DNA of 64,000 nucleotides from an uncultured Dehalococcoidia bacterium (GTDB taxonomy: Bacteria; Chloroflexota; Dehalococcoidia; Lucifugimonadales; Lucifugimonadaceae). Below the pieces are notes generated by a model. That model did not search any database, had not been told where the DNA came from, and saw only the letters and a program-made list of their open reading frames with translations. Shown here in pieces: positions 42,919 to 52,609 of this stretch. The position numbers and the translations under genes are program-made. The stretch spans positions 2,583,545 through 2,647,544 of the forward strand of contig OY282385.1 of NCBI GenBank assembly GCA_958295935.1, written 5' to 3'. Every line of letters starts with the position of its first letter. The stretch's first letter is position 1.

Positions 42919-44517
42919 ATGACCTATTTGGTACGAGAGATCAAGGGATTGGGGCAATCCGAAGCGTCTCCGATCGCCCCTGGCCGCAAGCGGATCATGA
43001 TAATCGACCCGCCTTTCAAGCGGCTGTATCACGACAATGCCTCGTTGGTGAAGTTCCCGCTGGCGCTTGGCTTTCTTTCGGGGGCGGTGTTGAAGTGGAC
43101 GGATTGGGAGGTTCAGGCCTATAACGCCGATTTCAATCCGAAGCGGAGGGCTATTTCACTCGACAACGTAACCCGCATCAGGGAAGGGATGGAGCGTTAC
43201 CTTCGGACGCTGGAGGACTCGTCAGCGCCTATCTGGGAAGAGATACGTTCGGCCATAGCGGAGTTCGATCCGGACGTGGTTGGGATAAGTTCGAAGACGC
43301 AGAATTTCCCGTCCGCGATGAGGGTTGCGCGAATTGCGAAGGAGCACAATCCGGACACGCTGGTGGTTCTTGGCGGTCCGCATGCGACCTTGTCGACGGG
43401 TACGGCGTTGGATTGCCCGGACATCGACGCAGCGGCATTGGGTGAGGGTGAGATGACGCTGGTGGAGTTGCTGAAGGCTCGGGAGAGGGGGGAGTCTTTG
43501 AGTGAGGTGGCTGGGTTGGCGTACCGTGAGGGCGGTCGGAAGGTGTTCACGCGTCCTCGGGGGAACATTCCGGACCTGGACGTTCTACCTTTTCCGGCGG
43601 AAGCTGCTCCGCGAGTTCTTCGCGACTACGAGAGTTATCCGGCGGAGGCCTTTGGATACGTCTTTTCGGCTCGGGGCTGTCCTTACAGTTGCACCTTCTG
43701 CGAGTCGAAGGCGATCTGGACGCAAACGACGCGCTGGCGCTCGCCGGAGAACGTGGTGCGCGAGCTGAAGATGCTTATGGAGCGCGGGGTTCGGTACGTC
43801 TATTTCGACGATGACACCTTTGGTATCAAGGCGAGCTATATCGAGGAGCTTTGCAGTTTGATCGAAACGGAGTGTCCGGGGCTGAGGTGGGGCTGCGAGA
43901 TAACGGTGGGTGTCGTGAAGGAGCGTTCGGTGGAGTGGATGCGTCGTTCCCGCTGCGTGCGCGTGAACATCGGTATCGAGTCTGGTAACAACGAGATACT
44001 TCGCAAGGTGAAGAAGGGTCACGTGATCGAGAAGGCTTATCCTGCGGTGGACCTGTGCCGTGAGGCGGGCATTGAAGTGGGGGCCTTCTTCATGATTGGT
44101 TTCCCTTGGGAGACGGAGGAAACGCTTCGGGACACTCTGACTGCTATCGAGAAGGTCAACGCTGATAACATCATGCTTAGCATCTTCACTCCGTATCCGG
44201 GTTCGGAGTTATTCCAAGTGTGCAAGGATCTTGGTGTGGTGGACGACGATTTCGACATCACGATCTACAACCATCAGAGTACGGAGAATTGCTTCACGGC
44301 TTTCATTCCTCCGGAGCGTTTCAGGGAATTGGTCGGGGAGGCGGCCTTGATCGTCGGGCGGAAAAACCGTCGCGGTCGTTGGCGTCGGGTGGTCCGTATG
44401 CTGCGCCAGCGCGATTTCCATCGTACGGCGCGTATGGCTCGGCAGTTTGTCCTGACCCGTGCGTCGTGGTATTTGGAGCGCGTCTTCCGCCGCCGCCGGC
44501 TGGGAACGGCGGCCTGA
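42919..44517 (+). CDS. B12-binding radical SAM protein
   Basis: A protein of 532 residues. The N-terminal ~200 residues are a cobalamin-binding-like domain (DVVGISSKTQNFPSAMRVAR then VVLGGPHATLS). The radical SAM cluster motif is C254, C258, C261 (CPYSCTFC), followed by FDDDTFGIK. Enzymes of this BchE-like class do methylations or ring rearrangements. It lies 30 bases after the methyltransferase gene and probably acts on a sugar or lipid in the same pathway. The C-terminus is Arg-rich. Confidence 0.9.
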   Translation: MTYLVREIKGLGQSEASPIAPGRKRIMIIDPPFKRLYHDNASLVKFPLALGFLSGAVLKWTDWEVQAYNADFNPKRRAISLDNVTRIREGMERYLRTLEDSSAPIWEEIRSAIAEFDPDVVGISSKTQNFPSAMRVARIAKEHNPDTLVVLGGPHATLSTGTALDCPDIDAAALGEGEMTLVELLKARERGESLSEVAGLAYREGGRKVFTRPRGNIPDLDVLPFPAEAAPRVLRDYESYPAEAFGYVFSARGCPYSCTFCESKAIWTQTTRWRSPENVVRELKMLMERGVRYVYFDDDTFGIKASYIEELCSLIETECPGLRWGCEITVGVVKERSVEWMRRSRCVRVNIGIESGNNEILRKVKKGHVIEKAYPAVDLCREAGIEVGAFFMIGFPWETEETLRDTLTAIEKVNADNIMLSIFTPYPGSELFQVCKDLGVVDDDFDITIYNHQSTENCFTAFIPPERFRELVGEAALIVGRKNRRGRWRRVVRMLRQRDFHRTARMARQFVLTRASWYLERVFRRRRLGTAA

Positions 44518-44604
44518 CGGTGGGGAAACGAACCCCGTAGGTACATTTGAAGGGCCTGAAAGAACCGGCAGTATTCTTGTCCACTACGAGTTGAGATATC
44601 CATA

Positions 44605-45274
44605 ATGATTGTTTCGGTCCACGCGCCAAAGACGGCCGGCATCAGTTTCGGTCTGGCCCTCGAGGATTGCTTTGGAAAGCGTTTGCTACACGACTACACG
44701 GAGGACCGGCTTGAAGGTCCGCCTATCTACACTTGGCCAAGAGGCGCTGGCGGAGCCGCGCTTGGGTGCGCTCTCATGCGAACGAGTTGGTTGCGAGCTA
44801 CGACGCTGTCCATGGCCACTTCACCACGTCCAAACACCTCCCGATCGTGCGGGGGGTGATTTGTGCATCTTCTTTCGCGACCCGGTCGATCGGACGATAT
44901 CGAGTTACCGCGACAGTTTGAGTTCTACTATACGCTCAAGGTTTGCCAGATACACAGCCAAGTTACTGACAGTGAACCAGTACGCATCGCTGCCCAAGCA
45001 ATCCCGCATCTATGCGATTTATACCAGCGGCCTGCCACTGGAACAATTCTCCTTCGTGGGATTAACGGAAGAATATGAAGCCAGCCTGGCGCTTTTCAAT
45101 GCCATCTTTGGTGTCAACCTTCCGAAGTACCATGTCAATGTCAACGAAGAGGTTCCGGACGATTTCAGCGTCCATGAGAGAAAGGCGGTCAGAACCAGTC
45201 AGCGGGCGAATTACGCAATTTATGACGACGCCCGGCGGAGATTCGGCGCTTTGTATTCCAAGCACGTCCGGTGA
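44605..45274 (+). pseudogene. Sulfotransferase, copy 1, with two frameshifts
   Basis: Reads as a close copy of the intact gene at 45285. The first part, from the ATG at 44605 (VSVHAPKTAG), is in one frame. Near 44741 two extra bases (CCAAGAGGCG against CCAAGGCG) shift it. A second shift near 44850 brings in the third frame, which carries FFRDPVDRTISSYR to the end (ALYSKHVR). The P-loop and the 3'-phosphate site are both recognisable, but no single frame holds the protein. Confidence 0.8.
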
Positions 45275-45284
45275 GCAGGATCAA

Positions 45285-46013
45285 ATGGACGTTTCGCAGT
45301 CTGAAATGACTCCAAAAATCGGAGGGGGGGTGATTGTTTCGGTCCACGTGCCAAAGACAGGAGGCAAGAGTTTCGGGCTGGCCCTCGAGCATTGCTTTGG
45401 AAAGCGTTTGCTGCGCGACTCCAGAGATGACCGGCCTGAAGGTCCGCCTATCTACACCTGGCCAAGGCGCTGGCGGACCCGTGCTTGGGTGCGCTCTCAT
45501 GCGAACGAGTTGGCTGCGAGCTACGATGCCATCCACGGCCACTTCACCGCGTCCAAATACTTTCCCCTCTTGCGGAGCGGGCGGGGGGTGTACTTCTGCA
45601 CCTTCTTGCGCGAACCGTCCGAGCGGGCGATTTCAGTTTATTTCAGAGATTCGAGTTTCAGGTCGCGTTCAAGGTATGCCACATACACAACCAAATTACT
45701 TACACTCAGCCAATATGCGTCACTGCCCAAACAGCGACGCATCTATGGGATTTATACTAGCGGTATGCCAATGGAAAAGTTCGCCTTCGTCGGAATAACG
45801 GAGGAACATGAAGCCAGCCAGACTCTTTTCAAGGCCATGTTCGGTTTCGACTTTCCGGAGCGCAATGCCAGCGCGAAGGAAGATGTTTTGGTTCCGGACG
45901 ATCTCAGCGTCCGCGAGAGAAAAGCGGTCAGGGCCAGTCAACGGGCGAATTATGCGATTTATGACGATGCTCGGCGAAGATTCGACGCTTTGTATTCCCA
46001 GCACGTCCGGTGA
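45285..46013 (+). CDS. Sulfotransferase (Sulfotransfer_2-like), copy 2
   Basis: A protein of 242 residues. PAPS-binding site: PKTGGKSF at 23-30. A 3'-phosphate-binding motif follows in FLREPSERAISVY. The likely role is sulfation of a glycan. Its first codons (MDVSQ) and ribosome site nearly repeat those of the next gene (MGVSR), while the catalytic body starts at about residue 15. So the start of this copy appears to have come from the next gene when the sulfotransferase was duplicated. Ten bases separate it from the next start. Confidence 0.82.
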   Translation: MDVSQSEMTPKIGGGVIVSVHVPKTGGKSFGLALEHCFGKRLLRDSRDDRPEGPPIYTWPRRWRTRAWVRSHANELAASYDAIHGHFTASKYFPLLRSGRGVYFCTFLREPSERAISVYFRDSSFRSRSRYATYTTKLLTLSQYASLPKQRRIYGIYTSGMPMEKFAFVGITEEHEASQTLFKAMFGFDFPERNASAKEDVLVPDDLSVRERKAVRASQRANYAIYDDARRRFDALYSQHVR

Positions 46014-46023
46014 GCAGGATTAA

Positions 46024-46953
46024 ATGGGCGTTTCGCGTTTTCTGAGCCGCTACTCGCCCCGCCTGGCCAGGAAGGCGTACCGGCGCCTTTTCGGCGAGGA
46101 GCATTGGTACCTGGCGGTGAACGCGGGTCGTTCCCTGGCGGATTCCGCAATGACGGGCCGGTCGCCTTCGGTGCGGCTGAAAGTGCATCATGCTCCTCCG
46201 GGTCGTTTCTGGGCGGACCCGTTTCCGATAGTTGTCGAGGGTAAGGTTTGGGTGTTCTTCGAGGATTACTCTTTCGCGTCGAGGAAGGCCGTCATATCGT
46301 GCGCTCCAGTGTCCTCCGATGGGGAGCTTGGCGCGGTATCTGCTGCGGTGGAATGTTCCTACCATCTTTCCTACCCGTTTGTGTTCGAGCATGGCGGCGA
46401 GCTTCATTTGATTCCCGACACCTGGGACGAGAATCGGGTTGACCTGTGGCGCTGCCGCGGGTTTCCCGACGATTGGAGGAGAGAGCGGACGCTGCTGGCC
46501 GGGGTGAGCATGAGCGACCCTACGCTGCACCGTCAGGACGGGAAGTTGTGGCTGTTCGGCACGGTGAGCGATGCGCGGGCGCGGGCCAATGACGAGCTGC
46601 ATATCTATACGTCGGATGCTCTGGAGGGTTCGTGGCGTCCGCACGGGTCCAATCCGGTGGTGTCGGATCGCGGGCGCGCCCGGCCGGCTGGGCGTCTTTT
46701 CTTCCGGGATGGCAGCCTGATTCGGCCGAGTCAGGATTGCAACGGAGGCTACGGGCGCGGGGTCGTGCTCAACCGCGTGGATGCGCTAGACGAGCGCGTC
46801 TATTCGGAAACCCCGTTGGGTCGTATTGACGGCTCCGTGCTGCCCGGCAACCGGGGTACGCACACGGTCAATCATGCCGGGGGGCTGGAATTCCTGGATG
46901 GTCGGACGCTGGCGCGCAGGGAGAGGGGTGAGATCCTGGAGGGGGGCGTTTGA
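46024..46953 (+). CDS. GINT1-N-like beta-propeller protein (GH43-like fold)
   Basis: A protein of 309 residues. The pattern (WADPFPIVVEGKVWVFFED, HLSYPFVFEHGGELHLIPD, and DPTLHRQDGKLWLFGT) is that of the N-terminal domain of glucosamine inositolphosphorylceramide transferase 1-like proteins, a five-bladed GH43-like propeller. In bacteria it is found in polysaccharide clusters, alone or fused to a transferase. Here it is alone and precedes a GT4. The role is unknown; sugar binding is likely. TTGA joins it to the next gene. Confidence 0.75.
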   Translation: MGVSRFLSRYSPRLARKAYRRLFGEEHWYLAVNAGRSLADSAMTGRSPSVRLKVHHAPPGRFWADPFPIVVEGKVWVFFEDYSFASRKAVISCAPVSSDGELGAVSAAVECSYHLSYPFVFEHGGELHLIPDTWDENRVDLWRCRGFPDDWRRERTLLAGVSMSDPTLHRQDGKLWLFGTVSDARARANDELHIYTSDALEGSWRPHGSNPVVSDRGRARPAGRLFFRDGSLIRPSQDCNGGYGRGVVLNRVDALDERVYSETPLGRIDGSVLPGNRGTHTVNHAGGLEFLDGRTLARRERGEILEGGV

Positions 46954-48047
46954 GCTTGTGGGAGTCGAAAGAGGGAGGGGTAAGGGTTCTGCTGATCGGC
47001 CCGCTTCCGGGCAAGTCGTCGTCGGTTGGCGAGCCGATTGGCGGTGCGCGGGTGACGTTTGCGGAGGCGGTGCGAGAGTTGGGCCTGCGGGGCTTCGCTC
47101 TTGACGTGGTCAACACGTCTCGGCCGCGGCCGAATCTTCCTCTTTGGAAGATTCTGGGCTACGAGTTTCTGACCTTTGTGCGGGTGTTGTGTGCAGTTCT
47201 TCGGCGTGCTCGGCGCTCGGATCTGGTATTCCTTCACATGTCGGCGTATTCTGCGCTGTCTGCGGCGTTCTCCGTCTGGGTCTTGTGCCGGGCGCTGCGC
47301 CGTCCGCTGGCGTTGCGGTTCTTTGGGGACAGCCTGTATTTCACGTACCATCGTTATGGGACGGCTCGGCGCTGGCTGATGGATCGTACGTTTCTCCGGG
47401 CCTCGCTGGTGTATGAGGAACGGCGGACGCTGCGGGAGTTCAGCGATCGCGCCAACTTTCGTTGGCTGGCGAACACTAGGGACATCATTCCTGCGGCGAT
47501 GAGTCGAGACCGGGATAATGTCCGGAGACTGCTATTCATGGGCCAGTTGAGGATGGAAAAGGGGTTGGCGGAGGCTCTGGAGGCGTGTCGGTCCCTGCCT
47601 GGGGACTGCCATCTTCGAGTGTTTGGGCCTGTTATGCCGAACACCGACTTTTCCTTGTTCGACGGCCACCCCCGTGCGACCTACATGGGGGCGGTGGAGC
47701 CGGAGGATGCGCCTCGCGTGCTGGCCGATCACGACGTGTTGCTGTTCCTGAGCTACATGAGAAGCGAGGGCACTCCGGGAGTGATCATAGAAGCCTTCCA
47801 GTGCGGGGTGCCTGTGGTAGCGACGTCGATAGGGGGGGTTCCGGAGCAGGTGGAGCACGAAAAGAGCGGGCTTCTGGTGTCGCCTCGTTCTGCGGGGGAG
47901 TTGAAGGCCGCGATCGAGCGGCTGATCGACGACCCGGCCTTGTACCGTCGTCTTTGCGCGGGGGCCAGGGAGCGCGGGGAGTTCTTCCGCAGCGGGGGCC
48001 ATTTCGACCGGTTGGCTGAGGAGCTGCGGGGTCTGGCCGGCAAGTAG
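46950..48047 (+). CDS. Glycosyltransferase family 4
   Basis: A protein of 365 residues from the TTG at 46950, which overlaps the previous stop. It has a GT4 layout: a Gly-rich N-terminal loop (SVGEPIGGARVTFAEAV), LLFMGQLRMEKGLAEAL, and the C-terminal SEGTPGVIIEAFQCGVPVVA with the E-x7-E motif, then GGVPEQVEHEKSGLLV. It retains sugar-nucleotide binding features. It probably adds a sugar to the surface repeat unit on the inner face of the membrane, before export by the flippase that follows 6 bases later. Confidence 0.9.
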   Translation: MSLWESKEGGVRVLLIGPLPGKSSSVGEPIGGARVTFAEAVRELGLRGFALDVVNTSRPRPNLPLWKILGYEFLTFVRVLCAVLRRARRSDLVFLHMSAYSALSAAFSVWVLCRALRRPLALRFFGDSLYFTYHRYGTARRWLMDRTFLRASLVYEERRTLREFSDRANFRWLANTRDIIPAAMSRDRDNVRRLLFMGQLRMEKGLAEALEACRSLPGDCHLRVFGPVMPNTDFSLFDGHPRATYMGAVEPEDAPRVLADHDVLLFLSYMRSEGTPGVIIEAFQCGVPVVATSIGGVPEQVEHEKSGLLVSPRSAGELKAAIERLIDDPALYRRLCAGARERGEFFRSGGHFDRLAEELRGLAGK

Positions 48048-48053
48048 GCAAAG

Positions 48054-49373
48054 ATGCTTGCTCAGTTGCTTTGGTCCTCTGACCGGCGGGTAGTGCGTCA
48101 GACCCTCTGGATTGGATCTATTACGGCGGTTCAGCTGTTGGGCGGGCTGGCGCAGATAGCGATCTCTGCGCGGATACTTGGGCCGGAAGGTTTCGGGGTT
48201 CTGGCCGTCATCGTCGCGGTAACTGCGTTCGTCCACCTTCTCCTGGCCGCACCTGGCGGTCGAGCGGTTGTAACTTTCGTAACGCGTGCGGGGGCGGAGG
48301 GAAGGCCGGAGGAGGCGTCCCGCGTATTGCGTTTCACAGTGGCCTCGTCGCTGGGTCTGTCGCTCATCGCCTACGCCTCGATTGCCGTCCTCGTCTTTGC
48401 GGCGAGCAGCCTGTTGGGGATTGGGGAGGCCTACCGGGACATAGCGCTCATGTACGGCGTCGCGGGGATCTTTCTGGCTACTCGGGCGGAAAGCCTGGCG
48501 GTCCTGCGGTTGTCGGACCGGGTGTCCCTGGGTTTGGCAATCACTCTGGCGGGCGTTCTGACCCGGGTCTCCCTGCTGGGAGTAGTGTGGTTGACTGGGG
48601 GTGGTCTGTTGGAGGTGGCGCTGGCGCATATTGCCGGAGCGGCGGCGGGCGGCGGCGGGATGCTTGTTGCCGCGGCGGTATCGGCGCCGCGGGCGGGGAT
48701 ACCCGGATTCCTGAGTTCGTTATCGCTCAGGGTTCCGCCTGACGTCGTGCGCTTCCAGGCCGGGATATTCGGGCGGTCCGCCTTCTCGGCGTTGTCCTAT
48801 AATATGGACACTCTGTTGGTGGCGCAATTTGCCGGCGCTGCGGACGCCGGACTGTACCGTGCGTCTCGGCAGATTACGGACGCCGGGCACTATCCGTTTC
48901 AGCCGCTAAGGGATGGGGTTCAACTCCAATACAGCAAGCAGTGGTACTCGGGCCAGGGCGGGGCTTTGCGGCGGACCTCTTTGATGTTCGGCCTGGTGAC
49001 CTTCACGTCGTCGGCAGCGCTATTTGGTCTGGTTGCGATCTTCCATGAACCGATAGCCTTGCTCTTGCTGGGGGAGGAGTTTTCCGGCTCGGCCCGGCTT
49101 TTGCTGATCATGATTTTGGGCGCTTTCACCCTCAACAGCATTTCGGCGCTTACGGCGCTGCCGGCGGCTGTTGGGCGCGTCTGGCCGTTGTTGGCGGCTG
49201 AGATGGGCGGCTTGGGGGTTTTCGTCGGGGTCATGTTATGGCTGGTTCCCCGGCACGGCGCGGAGGGTGCGGCCTGGGCCAATACTACTTACTACGGCGT
49301 GACTGCCTTGATTTTAGTTCCCTTCATAATCTCGACCCTTCGGCAAAGCCGCCGTATAGGGCAGAAACCGTGA
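48054..49373 (+). CDS. Wzx-like polysaccharide flippase
   Basis: A protein of 439 residues with about twelve to fourteen membrane spans. The N-terminal segment VRQTLWIGSITAVQLLGGLA and ISARILGPEGFGVLA is typical of polysaccharide biosynthesis (MOP superfamily) exporters. It would move lipid-linked repeat units to the outer face. It follows the GT4 and precedes another membrane protein. Together with the O-antigen ligase-like gene at 57704 this suggests a Wzx/Wzy-type pathway. Confidence 0.88.
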   Translation: MLAQLLWSSDRRVVRQTLWIGSITAVQLLGGLAQIAISARILGPEGFGVLAVIVAVTAFVHLLLAAPGGRAVVTFVTRAGAEGRPEEASRVLRFTVASSLGLSLIAYASIAVLVFAASSLLGIGEAYRDIALMYGVAGIFLATRAESLAVLRLSDRVSLGLAITLAGVLTRVSLLGVVWLTGGGLLEVALAHIAGAAAGGGGMLVAAAVSAPRAGIPGFLSSLSLRVPPDVVRFQAGIFGRSAFSALSYNMDTLLVAQFAGAADAGLYRASRQITDAGHYPFQPLRDGVQLQYSKQWYSGQGGALRRTSLMFGLVTFTSSAALFGLVAIFHEPIALLLLGEEFSGSARLLLIMILGAFTLNSISALTALPAAVGRVWPLLAAEMGGLGVFVGVMLWLVPRHGAEGAAWANTTYYGVTALILVPFIISTLRQSRRIGQKP

Positions 49374-49380
49374 AGCGCGT

Positions 49381-50349
49381 ATGTCCTCCCCCCTCCCCCC
49401 GCCCGATGCAACGAATCTTGACAACAGGGTTTCTGTATTTGGTTACCTCTTTCTGTGTCTGAACGTATTTCTCTTTAGCTCTATCCTCGTTGCCGATCAT
49501 GGGGTATTCAATACGCTGACCCGTGAAGACCACCTGGTGGAGAGTTTCACCGCGATTTGGTATTTGCTGGCGGGCTTCCTGCTGTTCGCGACGGCCTGGA
49601 TGGAGGGCAGTTTCTTTCGTCGCTGCGTCTATATTCTGGGCGGTATGACGATGTTGCTTGGGGCTGGGGAAGAGATCAGTTGGGGTCAGCGGATATTCGG
49701 TTTTGCGACGCCGGATTTCTTGATGGGGTTGAATGAGCAGAACGAGTTCACAGTCCACAATATCGCCAATGGAGTGTTTGCCCTTGTGTACCTGAATGGT
49801 GCACTGATCCTGTGTATGATAACGAGCGCGGCTTTCTTTTATAGGAAGGGCCGGCTTTTCGGGATTCCGTTGCCTTCGATCCTGCTGATGCTGGGTTTTC
49901 TGATAATGATTTCCTATGCGTCGGGAGCGGAGCTCAGGTATGAATCGGCAACGAGCTTCAGAGAATACGTGATGACCACGAGAGGATCCTTCGGATTTAT
50001 CTTAATTGAGGAGAAGGGGCTGCTTGCGCTCTTTCTGATCTTCGCCTTGTTTTCTAAGCAAGTCAAGTTGGTGATTGCTTCCGCTGCAACCCTGGCGGTC
50101 GTCTTGGCTCTCTTATACGTGAGCTATCGCAACGTGAGCGGGCATGGTGAGGTCGTTGTTGGGGGCCTGTATGAGATGCGCGAGTATCTGTTCGGCATTG
50201 CCTGCCTCTTCTATTCTTTGGAGCTGGTGCTGGCTCAGGGACGGTTATCGGCAATCTCGCGAGTGCAATTCAGTTTTAGCGTTCTGAAACTGGCGGGCAG
50301 GCGGGTTCCATTCTGGCTGCGGCGAGATACTTGGCTTCGCTCAGGGTGA
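49381..50349 (+). CDS. Multi-span membrane protein with EEISWGQR motif
   Basis: A protein of 322 residues with about eight hydrophobic segments. It has REDHLVE, GEEISWGQRIFG and NEFTVHNIANG, polar motifs within or close to the membrane that recur in a conserved family of unknown function in glycan clusters. The acidic and His residues could form an active site. The start ATG at 49381 follows the flippase stop by seven bases. Confidence 0.7.
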   Translation: MSSPLPPPDATNLDNRVSVFGYLFLCLNVFLFSSILVADHGVFNTLTREDHLVESFTAIWYLLAGFLLFATAWMEGSFFRRCVYILGGMTMLLGAGEEISWGQRIFGFATPDFLMGLNEQNEFTVHNIANGVFALVYLNGALILCMITSAAFFYRKGRLFGIPLPSILLMLGFLIMISYASGAELRYESATSFREYVMTTRGSFGFILIEEKGLLALFLIFALFSKQVKLVIASAATLAVVLALLYVSYRNVSGHGEVVVGGLYEMREYLFGIACLFYSLELVLAQGRLSAISRVQFSFSVLKLAGRRVPFWLRRDTWLRSG

Positions 50350-50405
50350 CAAAGGGGAGTTGGAGCTTTGGCGGCCAGGGGCGGCGCGCGCTGGAGCCTT
50401 GCCGT

Positions 50406-51254
50406 CTAGGGCCGCCGGTAAATCGCATATACGGAAGCCGCGAGGTAGTCGCGCAACAATGGCACGCGCAGCAGCAGGTTGGAAAGTCGCCAGAGCGCGG
50501 GCCAGCGTTTGAGTTGCGGGTTCACAATCAGCCGTTCCTCTTTCCATCCTATTTCTTCGACGTAACGAAGAAATTCCGAAAACTTCATTTTGTTCATCCC
50601 TTCCCGCGTATCTTCGAACGACTGGGCCTCATCCGCTAGCGGTCTCCAGAATTCGCGCCTTAGACGCATGAGCGCGTCTTCCGAAAAGAGGACACCGGCC
50701 CACGGTATTCGGAATTTGAAGAACCGGTTCAGGTGGTCCCCGAAGGGTGAATGAAACAGCGGGCCAAAGGCTATAATCGTCCTACCGCCCCCCTCTCTTG
50801 ACTTGAGGACGTCGTCGATACGTCGGAGGAAATCGCGCGGTCGTTCCACGTGCTCAAGCATTTCGTGAGAAAGTACGATGTCATACTTTTTCTCGTTCGT
50901 TATGTCATGAACATTCATACACTCAAACGTTACGTAGTCCTGCAACTGCGTTTTTCTGGCACATTGTTTTGCGAGTTCGATGTAATAGGGGTCTTTATCA
51001 ATACCCGTGACGTGTTTGCAGCCGCGCTGTGCCAAGGCCAGGGACATTTCTCCCATGCCGCACCCGACGTCGAGGTATCGCATATCGGGCTCGATGGGAA
51101 TTTCGTCATGGAGGCGGCGGTTCCATTTTTCGAAGCGAGCCTTTGCGTATTCGATGCTCAGATCCCGTTCGAGCTGGTGGAGTTCCTTTGCTTCGGGGTG
51201 CCTGTCATGCGCGACTAGGCGAAGCAGCCTGTAATCAATCGTCTTACCGAACAT
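50406..51254 (-). CDS. SAM-dependent methyltransferase
   Basis: A protein of 282 residues. I chose the ATG at 51254 because GGAAGGGA is just upstream; the open frame extends to 51515 without family resemblance. SAM motif: YLDVGCGMGEMSLALAQRG, then GIDKDPYYIELA, and VLSHEMLEHVERP. It resembles UbiE/Methyltransf_11-type enzymes. The C-terminal half has HSPFGDHLNRFFKFRIPW, as in methyltransferases of surface-glycan clusters. Confidence 0.85.
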   Translation of the reverse strand: MFGKTIDYRLLRLVAHDRHPEAKELHQLERDLSIEYAKARFEKWNRRLHDEIPIEPDMRYLDVGCGMGEMSLALAQRGCKHVTGIDKDPYYIELAKQCARKTQLQDYVTFECMNVHDITNEKKYDIVLSHEMLEHVERPRDFLRRIDDVLKSREGGGRTIIAFGPLFHSPFGDHLNRFFKFRIPWAGVLFSEDALMRLRREFWRPLADEAQSFEDTREGMNKMKFSEFLRYVEEIGWKEERLIVNPQLKRWPALWRLSNLLLRVPLLRDYLAASVYAIYRRP

Positions 51255-51420
51255 TTGGCTCCCTTCCGGCGAGGCGGTTCTGTACTTTGTGCATAGTAGC
51301 ATCGCCAAAGCGGCCACAGATTGTTCATCGAGAAAGCCTCGTGCGGCGTTCCCGCTACCGGTCGAGGCGGAATTCGGGCTGCCAAGCGATGCGGCATCGT
51401 GACCAAGAGGCGGGGCGCGG

Positions 51421-52593
51421 CTAGGGGCGGGGGCGGAGCGTGTATGTCTGCTCGTTTGGCTTGAGTGAAAGTGCGGCGGCCTGCGTGTGGAAGGTGAGTT
51501 CATCGAGGACTTCACCGTTCTGGGAGACGGTGAATGGTCTGCCGACCCAATCCGTTGGTTGGTCGAAGAGTATGGTCAGCGGCTGGTTGAACGTGACGTT
51601 TTCGAGGCCGTCGGAGAGGGTAATCTGGATGCTTTCGGTTCCGTCGCTGCCCTCGACCGGTTCAACCGTTAGCACGGCATTATTTCTTTCCCGGGCATAA
51701 AGGGTTATGTCGTTCATGGGAGCGTTCCAGAAATCACGTGCTGCGATGGATTGAACGTCTTTTTGGAATTCGTCCCAATGGTACCATCCCCAACTTTCCG
51801 TCCGTCCGATGGAGTGGTATGTCAATATAACCCACGCGGTTTGTTCCAGTGCTTCATCGAGTATAGGGGTCAACTCGTTGTTGTTATTGATGCATGGTTC
51901 GCAGTCTTGAAATTCGATGCTTTGCATTTCCAGGGCCGTGAGTCCGAACCAATTATCCGGCTCTAACTGGCCTCCCGGCATATTGTAGAACTTCTCGGGG
52001 TCAAAGATTTGTAGTCTGCCACTCAGAAAGCCTGCGGCCTCCAAAGCCCGCTGGGTTTCTTCTTCAAACCCGGCGCTTCTTGGATATGCGTATGCTACGG
52101 GCTTCATTCCCCACTCTTTCATGGTGTCGTAGTTGGTCTGGAAAGATTGGAAGGCCTCTTCGTAAGACAGTTCGTCGTGGTCTACGTGGTTGTGGCCGTG
52201 TCCAAAATAGCTGAGCCCGTTGGGAACCAGTTCGGACATGAGATATACGATCATTTCATCGTCAGGGCCGCTGAACACGCGATTACCGTTTATGGTATTT
52301 CCGGTCACTATTTCGTATCCGATTACGATGCCCTGCTCGATCACGTAGCTATCTATGTCCGGTTCTCTTCCGGGAGTGGGCCAGTCATCGTTAGTAATCG
52401 AGATTGCGGCGGTGTGGTTGTCAAACCACTTTGCGACTGAAGCGTTCAGGGGGGCCGGTGTGGGAGTTGGCGGAGGATTCGGAACGTCCGATGTTTGGGC
52501 CTGGCATCCGATGGCGAGGACCAAAACGCCGAGGAAGAGCAGCGCCGTCGTCATCATTGGAGCGCGATGGTGGGGGTGGGGTGAGTTGGTCAT
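51421..52593 (-). CDS. Polysaccharide deacetylase-like lipoprotein
   Basis: A protein of 390 residues. There is a lipobox (LVLAIGC), then a Pro/Thr-rich spacer. The body has the NodB-like order of motifs: AISITNDDW (motif 1 Asp pair), GHGHNHVDHD (motif 2 His), AYAYPRSAG (motif 3), and VILTYHSIG near the C-terminal end. The catalytic layout seems intact. It probably acts outside the cell on a glycan. A C-terminal beta-rich domain of ~85 residues follows. The start could also be an inner ATG at codon 13 or 14. Confidence 0.8.
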   Translation of the reverse strand: MTNSPHPHHRAPMMTTALLFLGVLVLAIGCQAQTSDVPNPPPTPTPAPLNASVAKWFDNHTAAISITNDDWPTPGREPDIDSYVIEQGIVIGYEIVTGNTINGNRVFSGPDDEMIVYLMSELVPNGLSYFGHGHNHVDHDELSYEEAFQSFQTNYDTMKEWGMKPVAYAYPRSAGFEEETQRALEAAGFLSGRLQIFDPEKFYNMPGGQLEPDNWFGLTALEMQSIEFQDCEPCINNNNELTPILDEALEQTAWVILTYHSIGRTESWGWYHWDEFQKDVQSIAARDFWNAPMNDITLYARERNNAVLTVEPVEGSDGTESIQITLSDGLENVTFNQPLTILFDQPTDWVGRPFTVSQNGEVLDELTFHTQAAALSLKPNEQTYTLRPRP

Positions 52594-52609
52594 GGTGAGC
52601 TTGGCTTTG

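Noticed and set aside
47532-48629. 365-codon minus-strand frame spanning GT4 and flippase genes
   Set aside because: Gln/Arg/His-rich antisense frame crossing two clear plus-strand genes.
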